This document shows positions 1 through 5,803 of a stretch of 6,572 bases of DNA, piece by piece. Location of the stretch: assembly GCA_015487835.1 (NCBI GenBank), contig WFOY01000252.1, positions 1 through 6,572 on the forward strand. The letters are read 5' to 3'. Positions within the stretch are counted from its first letter, which is position 1; each line of letters begins with the position of its first letter. Under the pieces are notes generated by a model. That model saw nothing but the letters and a program-made list of their open reading frames with translations. It did no database searches and was not told the DNA's origin. The position numbers and the translations under genes are program-made. Source of the DNA: Aquificaceae bacterium (GTDB lineage: Bacteria; Aquificota; Aquificia; Aquificales; Aquificaceae).

Positions 1-1411
1 CCATTATGAAGGCCACCGCGAGTATGGTCACGAAGGGTATGAAGTGGTGGACCTCCAAGTCTTTAATGGTTTTCCACTTGGCCCTCCTGTCATCGGTTAT
101 GGTCTCCTCCTCGAGCATGGTCTTCTTGTACATGTAGAGGAAGTAAGCCGCCCCCAGTATCATGCCTGTCCCAGCTATGAAGGCCCAGACAGGATGGGCC
201 TTGAAGGTCCCTAGGAGGACCAGGAACTCAGCTATGAAGCCTGCAAGTCCTGGGAGACCTATGCTCGCGAGACCGGATATCATGAAAACGGTTGCGAAGT
301 TCGGTATGTACCTCGCCAGACCTCCCAGGTCGTCCATGTTGTAAGAGTGGATCCTGTCGTATATAAAGCCCGCGGCGAAGAACAGGGCTGCCGAGGAGAG
401 ACCGTGGGCGATCATCATGTATATGGCCCCGTTGAGGGCGTCCTTGTCCATGGCGAAGGTGCCGAGGGTAACTATACCCATGTGGGAGATGGAGGAGTAG
501 GCTATGAGTCTCTTTATGTGTGTCTGGGCTATCGCCATCATGGCCGCGTAGATTATAGCGATTATGCTAAGGACGAATATCAGGGGTATGAAGAACTCGG
601 AGGCTTCCGGGAAGAGAGGCAGTGAGAACCTGACGAACCCGTAAGTACCCATCTTGAGGAGAACGCCAGCCAGGATCACCGAACCCGCTGTGGGTGCCTC
701 AACGTGGGCATCGGGTAGCCAGGTGTGGACCGGCCACATGGGTATCTTTACCGCGAACCCAAGACCAAAGAGCAGGAAGGCCACCTTCTGGAGCCACACG
801 GGGTAGCCCATCTGGAGGTGTTCCATGTAATCGAAGGTGATCCTGCCCGTCTCCACGTAACCGTAGATTATCACCGCCGCGAACCCAAGGAGCAGGAAGA
901 GGCTACCGAAGAAGGTGTACAGGAAGAACTTGTTGGCTGCATAGACCTTCCTCTCGTGACCCCAGAAACCGATTATGAAGTACATGGGGATAAGCATCCC
1001 CTCCCAGAATATGTAGAAGAGGAAGAAGTCGAGGGCTGAGAACACACCCAAGCAGGCCGTCTCCAGCATCAGAAAGAGGGCCGTGTACAGAACAGGCCTG
1101 TCCTCTATCCTCCAGGACCAGACGAAGACGGCAAAGAACAAAAGAGCGGTCATAACTATCAGGGATATGGACATACCGTCAACACCAAGGTGGTAAGATA
1201 TGCCCAGGTTAGGTATCCACTCTACCTTGGTCACGTACTGGAAACCGCCCCTGCTGAAATCAAAGCTCACAAACAGAAAAAGGGAGAGGACCAGCACAAG
1301 ACCGGATACGGCCACCGAGGCCACCTTGGCGAAGGTCTCCTGTCTCACGAGGGCCACGGCTCCCGCCGTTATGAGAGGGAGGAATATTATCAGGCTGACG
1401 AGATGTTCCAT
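1..1411 (-). CDS. nuoM: NADH-quinone oxidoreductase subunit M (ND4-type antiporter-like subunit), 3'-truncated by the window edge
   Basis: The frame opens with ATG at 1409-1411, 1 nt after the nuoL stop, and stays open for 470 codons to the window edge, so the C-terminus (probably about 30 residues or more) is missing. NuoM is the central proton-pumping antiporter-like subunit. Signatures: LGVDGMSISLI (75-85), FWEGMLIPMYFIIGFWG (135-151) with E137, FAVKIPMWPVHTWLPDAHVE (219-238) with K222, APTAGSVILAGVLLKMGTYG (239-258) with K253, THIKRLIAYSSISHMG (297-312), and GLPGLAGFIAEF (385-396) with E395. These correspond to E. coli E144, K234, K265 and E407. HVEAPTAGSVILAGVLLKMG separates NuoM from NuoL, which has PTPVSALLHAATMV. 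Codon use is of the GC-rich type shared with nuoD, nuoH, nuoI, nuoJ and nuoK: no TTA codon and Phe mostly TTC. A nuoN gene would be expected next, outside the window. Confidence 0.98.
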   Translation of the reverse strand, partial: MEHLVSLIIFLPLITAGAVALVRQETFAKVASVAVSGLVLVLSLFLFVSFDFSRGGFQYVTKVEWIPNLGISYHLGVDGMSISLIVMTALLFFAVFVWSWRIEDRPVLYTALFLMLETACLGVFSALDFFLFYIFWEGMLIPMYFIIGFWGHERKVYAANKFFLYTFFGSLFLLLGFAAVIIYGYVETGRITFDYMEHLQMGYPVWLQKVAFLLFGLGFAVKIPMWPVHTWLPDAHVEAPTAGSVILAGVLLKMGTYGFVRFSLPLFPEASEFFIPLIFVLSIIAIIYAAMMAIAQTHIKRLIAYSSISHMGIVTLGTFAMDKDALNGAIYMMIAHGLSSAALFFAAGFIYDRIHSYNMDDLGGLARYIPNFATVFMISGLASIGLPGLAGFIAEFLVLLGTFKAHPVWAFIAGTGMILGAAYFLYMYKKTMLEEETITDDRRAKWKTIKDLEVHHFIPFVTILAVAFIM

Positions 1412-1412
1412 A

Positions 1413-3245
1413 TCAGATCCCCTCCACCGTGAGTGCTAACATAAGGACTACGAGCAGACCAAAACCTGCGGAGAGTGCGACCGCGTACCAGTTGAGCTTT
1501 CCTCCCTGGAGGAACCTTATGCCCTGCCCCACCGACTGGGTTATGTAGGCCACCCCGTTGACCACACCGTCGATCAGCTGCCTCTCCCCCACCGTGTAGA
1601 GTATCTTAGAGTAGCTTAAGTACCCCCAAGCGAGTATTTTGTGGTAGAACCTCTCAGTAAAGAACTGCTCCCTAAACGTTGTGTGTATCCCCCTCAACGC
1701 CTCATAACCTACCTTAGGGTCTATCACACCCCTCACATACACCAAATACGCTACTCCTATACCCACTAGCCCCACAACAACCGTTATCACCGCAAGCTCC
1801 ACATGTATCCCACCACTCCTACCCCCCATCACCCCCATATACCACCCCTCCAATAACCCTACCAGTATGCTCATTACCCCAAGAACTACCATCGGTACTG
1901 TCATCACTCCCCCTACCTCCTTCACCTCCTCCTTGTACTCCTTCTCCCTATGAAACACTACAAATCCTTCCCTGAATATGTAGTACGCTGTTACAAAGGT
2001 CACAACCACCCCTAAAACCCCTACCGCAAAACTCCACTCAAAGTAGCTCCCTATCAGCCTGTCCTTGGACCAAAACCCTGACAGGGGAAATATCCCTGCT
2101 AATGCTAAGGCCCCCACCACAAAGCTCGCATAGGTTATCGGCATGTACCTCCTCAAACCCCCAAAGCTGTATATGTCGTACTCCTTGTGGTGAAAGGCTG
2201 TTATCACTGAACCCGCTGATAAAAACAGTAAGGCTTTGTAAAAGGCGTGGGTGCTAAGGTGAAACATCGCCCCTTCTCTGTCACCTACTCCTAATCCTAT
2301 GTACATGTACCCTAACTGGCTCATGGTGGAAAAGGCTATTATCTTCTTTATGTCTGTGTGGGATGTGGCTGCTAAGGCTGCAAATAGGGCTGTGAGGCTC
2401 CCTATTACTACTATCACCTTCAGTGTCTGGGGGGCTGCTTCAAAGAGGGGGTAGAGCCTAGCTACCATGTACACCCCTGCTGCTACCATGGTGGCTGCGT
2501 GAAGGAGGGCCGATACTGGTGTGGGCCCCGCCATGGCGTTGGGTAGCCAGGTGTGGAGGGGTACCTGCCCTGACTTTCCTACTGCTCCCCCAAACAGCAG
2601 AAGGGTCGCAAGGCCTATTAGGCTGCTCTCTGCTGTATCGACTCTCTCGAATATCTCTACTATGTCTAAACTCCTGTATATGAGAAAGACTGTTATTATC
2701 CCAAACACAAAGAGCCAGTCCCCTATCCTGTTCATTACGAAGGCTTCCAGAGCTGAGTCCGTTGCCTTCTTCTGTTCGTGGTAGTACCCTATCAGCAGGT
2801 ATGAGGCTAGCCCTACTCCTTCCCAACCAAAGAATATGCCAAGAAGATTGTCTGACAAAACTATTAGCAGCATGGAAAACAAAAAGAGGTTCAGATAGGT
2901 GTAAAACTTGTAGGTCCACCTCCCAAAGTGGTGCCTCATGTAGCCTATGGAGTAGATGAATATGAGGCTCGCCACCAGGGTCACCACTGCGGAGGTTATC
3001 GTTGAAAGGGCGTCAAAGTAAAAGCCTACTTCCAGGGTGTACTCCCCTACTGTTATGAACTCGTAAACCTTTATCTGGAAGGGTTCCTCAAGTGCTCTTG
3101 GGATGACTGCTAAGGAAAAGATAAAGGACAAAAATCCTGCTACTGCTGTTATTATCCCGCTCCCTAAGTCCCCTATCCTCCTACCAAACAGCCCTAACAC
3201 CAAAAAGGCAGTAAGCGGGCTGATAAGTACTAACAAGCCTTCCAT
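1413..3245 (-). CDS. nuoL: NADH-quinone oxidoreductase subunit L (ND5-type antiporter-like subunit)
   Basis: This 610-residue protein is the distal proton-pumping subunit (E. coli NuoL is 613). Family landmarks: WEGVGLASYLLIGYY with E142, GKSGQVPLHTWLPNAMAGPT with K224, PVSALLHAATMVAAGVY with H249, HTDIKKIIAFSTMSQLGYM with K300, the FHLSTHAFYKALLFL helix with H329, H333 and K337, and FWSKD with K394. These match E. coli E144, K229, H254, K305, H334, H338, K342 and K399 at near-constant offset, so the proton path looks intact. The C-terminal extension (about residue 510 onward) fits the lateral HL helix and final transmembrane helix specific to NuoL. About 16 membrane helices are expected. Codon use differs strongly from all neighbours: 16 TTA Leu codons, about 26 GTA Val codons and mostly TTT for Phe. 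It lies 1 nt from both nuoK and nuoM. The protein itself shows no defect. Confidence 0.98.
   Translation of the reverse strand: MEGLLVLISPLTAFLVLGLFGRRIGDLGSGIITAVAGFLSFIFSLAVIPRALEEPFQIKVYEFITVGEYTLEVGFYFDALSTITSAVVTLVASLIFIYSIGYMRHHFGRWTYKFYTYLNLFLFSMLLIVLSDNLLGIFFGWEGVGLASYLLIGYYHEQKKATDSALEAFVMNRIGDWLFVFGIITVFLIYRSLDIVEIFERVDTAESSLIGLATLLLFGGAVGKSGQVPLHTWLPNAMAGPTPVSALLHAATMVAAGVYMVARLYPLFEAAPQTLKVIVVIGSLTALFAALAATSHTDIKKIIAFSTMSQLGYMYIGLGVGDREGAMFHLSTHAFYKALLFLSAGSVITAFHHKEYDIYSFGGLRRYMPITYASFVVGALALAGIFPLSGFWSKDRLIGSYFEWSFAVGVLGVVVTFVTAYYIFREGFVVFHREKEYKEEVKEVGGVMTVPMVVLGVMSILVGLLEGWYMGVMGGRSGGIHVELAVITVVVGLVGIGVAYLVYVRGVIDPKVGYEALRGIHTTFREQFFTERFYHKILAWGYLSYSKILYTVGERQLIDGVVNGVAYITQSVGQGIRFLQGGKLNWYAVALSAGFGLLVVLMLALTVEGI
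1421..1425 (-). promoter_or_regulatory. Shine-Dalgarno site of nuoM, inside the nuoL 3' end
   Basis: GGAGG (part of GGAGGGG, 1419-1425) lies in the last codons of nuoL, 9 nt upstream of the ATG at 1409-1411. It fixes the nuoM start. Confidence 0.75.
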
Positions 3246-3246
3246 A

Positions 3247-3555
3247 TCAACCTCTCATGTCAGTGATCTCGTCCGTTGACTCCACATATCTGTACCTGAA
3301 GATGGCAATTATTATACCGAGTCCTACGGCAGCCTCCACAGCAGCAAGGGCTATTATAAACAGGGCGAATATCTGCCCTTCCACAAGGCCCATGTGGGCG
3401 TCAGCACCCACGAACGCTACATTCACAGCGTTCAGGGCGACCTCGAGGCTCATGAGGACGGTTATAAGATTTCTGCGAACTACGAGGCCGAGAATCCCCA
3501 GCCCGAACAGGATCATGCTCACCACGAAGTAGGCCTCAACCGGTATCGTCTTCAT
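3247..3555 (-). CDS. nuoK: NADH-quinone oxidoreductase subunit K (ND4L-type membrane subunit)
   Basis: This 102-residue protein has three transmembrane helices and forms part of the proton-transfer path between NuoH/NuoJ and the antiporter-like subunits. The two buried glutamates essential in E. coli (E36 and E72) correspond to E38 in SLEVALNAVNV and E74 in AAVEAAVGL. The RRNLITVLMSLE segment and the helix-3 AxxAAVEAAVGL pattern are textbook NuoK, and the length equals the family norm of about 100. The start is supported by the N-terminal IPVEAY segment, which aligns with the usual beginning of NuoK, even though it makes a 20-nt overlap with nuoJ. The stop is separated from the nuoL ATG by a single nucleotide (TGATATG), so translation is probably coupled. 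Confidence 0.97.
   Translation of the reverse strand: MKTIPVEAYFVVSMILFGLGILGLVVRRNLITVLMSLEVALNAVNVAFVGADAHMGLVEGQIFALFIIALAAVEAAVGLGIIIAIFRYRYVESTDEITDMRG
3250..3255 (-). promoter_or_regulatory. Probable Shine-Dalgarno site of nuoL
   Basis: AGAGGT lies at the end of nuoK, just before its stop codon and 4 nt upstream of the nuoL ATG. Match and spacing are only moderate; re-initiation after the nuoK TGA 1 nt away is probably just as important. Confidence 0.5.
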
Positions 3556-4069
3556 AGGTCTGGCTCTCCTTCCTCCCTATAAGGACCGCACCTATCATAC
3601 CTATCAGCAGGACGAGGGACACAACCTCAAAGGCGAAGAAGTACTTCGTGAAGAGAACGGACCCCACCACCTCGGCGTTTCCTATCTTGGCCATAGCTTC
3701 CCTAAACTTGCCCTCCGGGGAGGCAACGACACCGAGCAGAAAGACAATGATCATCTCAAGGTAGAGGAGCAAGACCACGGGCAGGGACAGGATGCCCTCC
3801 GTCCTGTAGTGGGAGTCCTTCTTGACCGCCTTCTCCCAGGGAACTGCCGTGAGAACGAACACGTAGAAAACGGCTATGGCGACAGCGTATATGAGAAGCT
3901 GGAGGGCCCCCACCAGCTCCGCTCCCGCTACGAAGAAGATCCCCGCTATCGCTATCAGGCAGGAGAGGAGCCAGAGGATCACGTATATAGGGTTTGCGAA
4001 GGTAACAACACCCACAGCGGAGACTATGGCCCAGGCCGAGAACAGCAGGAATATCAGGAACCTCACCAT
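3536..4069 (-). CDS. nuoJ: NADH-quinone oxidoreductase subunit J (ND6-type membrane subunit)
   Basis: This 177-residue hydrophobic protein has about five membrane segments and belongs to the hinge between NuoH and NuoK. In the ND6 family, transmembrane helix 3 holds a pi-bulge involved in the conformational change that couples quinone chemistry to pumping. The family core is recognisable at residues 48-74 (AGAELVGALQLLIY, then VFYVFVL) and near the C-terminus (KYFFAFEVVSLVLLIGMIGA, 142-161). Tyr61 is present, but the Gly expected two residues later is Val63. The start codon overlaps the end of nuoI by 7 nt; a GAGGGG element at 4079-4084, 9 nt upstream of the ATG, may serve as ribosome site. 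The 3' end overlaps nuoK by 20 nt. Identification rests on these motifs plus the position between nuoI and nuoK. Confidence 0.95.
   Translation of the reverse strand: MVRFLIFLLFSAWAIVSAVGVVTFANPIYVILWLLSCLIAIAGIFFVAGAELVGALQLLIYAVAIAVFYVFVLTAVPWEKAVKKDSHYRTEGILSLPVVLLLYLEMIIVFLLGVVASPEGKFREAMAKIGNAEVVGSVLFTKYFFAFEVVSLVLLIGMIGAVLIGRKESQTYEDDTG
3564..3569 (-). promoter_or_regulatory. Likely Shine-Dalgarno site of nuoK, inside nuoJ
   Basis: GGAGAG lies 8 nt upstream of the nuoK ATG (3553-3555), within nuoJ coding sequence. A second purine-rich element, GGAGGA (3571-3576), is about 15 nt away and less well placed. It supports a nuoK start that overlaps nuoJ by 20 nt. Confidence 0.6.
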
Positions 4070-4704
4070 TCGTGCCTGCCCCTCACCTTAGGTTCGGGGA
4101 GTTTGAGGTCGTTCTCGTACCAGAGCTTATTCCTGTGGTCGTCGTCTATCCATATCCTGTCGGGTTCATGTTCCCTCCTGATCTGCCAGTCCCTACCTAT
4201 CTTTTCTAAGGTCTCAAGATCCAGGATGGAGTCCCTCCTCGTGTAGCTCGCCGTCTCGTGTATGTCACTCTGGAAGAGGCAGTCCACAGGGCAGGCGTCC
4301 ACGCAGAACCCGCAGAAGGTGCAGAGCATAAGGTTCATGTTGAAGACGCTAACGACCCTTTTCCCGTTATCGAGCTTCTTCCCCTCTATCTCGAAGAGCT
4401 GGGGAACGGGACAGGCCCTCTTGCAGAGCAGACAGACCACACAGCGGCTTTTCCCGTACTCCACCTGGATGTTGAACCTCTCCACCCACTCGTCGAAGGC
4501 GGGCTGGGGCTCGTTCCCGTCCACCACCTTGTGGCCGAAGAAACCCCTGAACCTCTTGGGAGGGGTCAGCTTCTCGTAGGGGTAGTGGGTGGTTATGGTT
4601 TTGCTGAAGGCGTGTCTTATGGTCACCGAGAGGCCTTTTATGAAATCTATGAAAAGGGCCCTCTCTATCCAGCTCAGGGGCTTCATAACCATACGCTTCA
4701 CCAT
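4063..4704 (-). CDS. nuoI: NADH-quinone oxidoreductase subunit I (TYKY-type 2x[4Fe-4S] ferredoxin subunit)
   Basis: This 213-residue peripheral-arm subunit carries clusters N6a and N6b, which pass electrons towards NuoB and quinone. Two complete 8Fe ferredoxin motifs CxxCxxCxxxCP are visible: C88, C91, C94, C98-P99 and C128, C131, C134, C138-P139. The N-terminus has the expected amphipathic segment that docks on the membrane arm (FIKGLSVTIRHAFSK), then YPYEK and PPKRFRG (48-54). The spacing from RFRG to the first Cys is 33 residues, against about 13 in Thermus Nqo9, so there is an insertion of about 20 residues. The protein is also longer overall than E. coli NuoI (about 180). It is preceded by a strong Shine-Dalgarno site and its TGA overlaps the nuoJ start by 7 nt (ATGGTGA), implying coupled translation. 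Confidence 0.98.
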   Translation of the reverse strand: MVKRMVMKPLSWIERALFIDFIKGLSVTIRHAFSKTITTHYPYEKLTPPKRFRGFFGHKVVDGNEPQPAFDEWVERFNIQVEYGKSRCVVCLLCKRACPVPQLFEIEGKKLDNGKRVVSVFNMNLMLCTFCGFCVDACPVDCLFQSDIHETASYTRRDSILDLETLEKIGRDWQIRREHEPDRIWIDDDHRNKLWYENDLKLPEPKVRGRHEW

Positions 4705-4710
4705 AGCGCT

Positions 4711-4716
4711 ACCTCC
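4711..4716 (-). promoter_or_regulatory. Shine-Dalgarno site of nuoI
   Basis: GGAGGT sits 6 nt upstream of the ATG at 4702-4704. It selects this ATG over the two further in-frame ATGs (codons 5 and 7), which would be 18 and 24 nt away. It lies in the 39-nt nuoH-nuoI spacer, the only appreciable intergenic gap in the window. Confidence 0.85.
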
Positions 4717-4743
4717 AAAAGGCGATAGATATTCTAACAGAAT

Positions 4744-5793
4744 TTACTCCCATACGAAGGGAGCAATGAGTGACGTGATCACTATGTTGATAAGAGCTAA
4801 GGGGAGCATTACCTTCCAGGCTATCTCCGTTATCTGGTCTATCCTGTACCTGGGGAGGGTCCAGTGTAGCCAGAGAATAAACAGGAACAGGGCGGTTACC
4901 TTTAGAAGAAACCACACGTAAGGTGAGAGGGGACCGAGGAAGAAGAGGGGATCTACGAAGCCAACGAACGGGATGTTGAGAGGTGACCACCCACCGAGGA
5001 ACAGGACCACACCTATAGCCGATAGTGTCAGGACCTCTATGTACCACTCCACGAGTGGGAAGAGACCGAACTTCATACCACCGTACTCAACGGTGAAGCC
5101 TGTTACCAGCTCCGCCTCCGCCTCCTGGATGTCGAAGGGGACCCTTCCCGTCTCAGCAAGGAGGGAGAACATATACACAACGAAGGCGATCGGCTGGACC
5201 CACACGTACCAAAGGCCCTGGTCTATCTGGTTCTGAACTATTTTGTAGGTTGAGAGCGTTCCAGCGAGTATGAGAGGGCCCATAACCGCAAAGGTTATCG
5301 CCACCTCGTAGGAGATTATTATCCCCGCCTTCCTCATAGACCCTATCAGGGGATACTTGGAGTTGGAGGCCCAGCCGGCGAGAGCTATAGCGTACACAGC
5401 CAGCGATCCGAGACCAAAGACGAGGAGTATCCCCACGTTAACGTCGGTGAGGATCGGCTTCACTTTGTAGCCAAACACCTCAAACTCAGGCCCGAAGGGG
5501 ATGACCGCAAAGACGAGGGTCGCCGGGACTAGGGCGAGAACCAAAGCCAGATTGTAGAGGAACCTGTTTCCGTACCTGGGGAAGAGGTCCTCCTTGGTGA
5601 TCAGCTTGAGGCCGTCCGCTATGGGCTGGAGGAGTCCGTGCCAACCGACCACCATAGGGCCTGGTCTTCTCTGGATGTGGGCGGCCACCTTCCTCTCCAC
5701 CCAGGTTAGGTAAGCCCCCACGCCGAGGGCCACACCCAGGATCACAAGTATCTTCACGATGGCGACCGCTATATCCACCCACAGGCTCTCCAT
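4744..5793 (-). CDS. nuoH: NADH-quinone oxidoreductase subunit H (ND1-type membrane subunit)
   Basis: This 349-residue protein is the integral membrane subunit that joins the peripheral and membrane arms and lines the quinone chamber and the E-channel. Eight transmembrane helices are expected from the family. Visible signatures: WVERKVAAHIQ with RRPGP (about residues 31-46), GLLQPIADGLKLITKED (53-69), GWASNSKYPLIGSMRKAG (140-157) with the following ISYE (160-163), and LLAETGRVPFDIQEAEAELV (211-230) leading to the EYGGMKF segment. The conserved acidic residues of the quinone-site loops (E214, D221, E224, E226, E228) are present. Length matches the family (E. coli NuoH is about 325 residues). 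It starts 9 nt after nuoD, with no nuoE, nuoF or nuoG between them, and is followed by a 39-nt spacer before nuoI. Codon use matches nuoD, nuoI and nuoM. Confidence 0.98.
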   Translation of the reverse strand: MESLWVDIAVAIVKILVILGVALGVGAYLTWVERKVAAHIQRRPGPMVVGWHGLLQPIADGLKLITKEDLFPRYGNRFLYNLALVLALVPATLVFAVIPFGPEFEVFGYKVKPILTDVNVGILLVFGLGSLAVYAIALAGWASNSKYPLIGSMRKAGIIISYEVAITFAVMGPLILAGTLSTYKIVQNQIDQGLWYVWVQPIAFVVYMFSLLAETGRVPFDIQEAEAELVTGFTVEYGGMKFGLFPLVEWYIEVLTLSAIGVVLFLGGWSPLNIPFVGFVDPLFFLGPLSPYVWFLLKVTALFLFILWLHWTLPRYRIDQITEIAWKVMLPLALINIVITSLIAPFVWE

Positions 5794-5797
5794 GACG

Positions 5798-5803
5798 ACC
5801 TCC
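5798..5803 (-). promoter_or_regulatory. Shine-Dalgarno site of nuoH
   Basis: GGAGGT lies 4 nt upstream of the nuoH ATG (5791-5793). Its first G is also the last base of the nuoD TAG stop, so ribosomes ending nuoD finish on the nuoH binding site. This supports the nuoH start and suggests coupled translation. Confidence 0.8.

Noticed and set aside
725..1039. 104-codon and neighbouring plus-strand frames opposite nuoM
   Set aside because: Highly charged low-complexity translations produced by reading the complement of hydrophobic codons. nuoM is fully supported on the other strand.
2458..2919. 153-codon open frame on the minus strand in another phase of nuoL
   Set aside because: It is internal to nuoL, rich in Ser/Arg/His and without motifs. 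The nuoL frame carries all the catalytic residues.
3809..4246. 145-codon open frame on the plus strand opposite nuoJ and the end of nuoI
   Set aside because: Composition is typical of an antisense frame of membrane-protein codons, it has no known motif, and it crosses a gene boundary of the real operon.
4705..4710. AGCGCT palindrome between the nuoI ribosome site and its ATG, as an operator
   Set aside because: A 6-bp palindrome is expected by chance and no second half-site or promoter is present.
4258..4728. 156-codon open frame on the plus strand opposite nuoI
   Set aside because: It is a shadow of nuoI: His/Glu/Gly-rich without any recognisable domain, and it lies fully antisense to a gene with intact ferredoxin motifs.
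4731..4743. Small inverted repeat ATTCT-AAC-AGAAT just after the nuoH stop, as a possible terminator
   Set aside because: Only 5 mostly A-T pairs with a 3-nt loop and no U-tract. It would not be stable at high temperature, and the operon plainly continues into nuoI.
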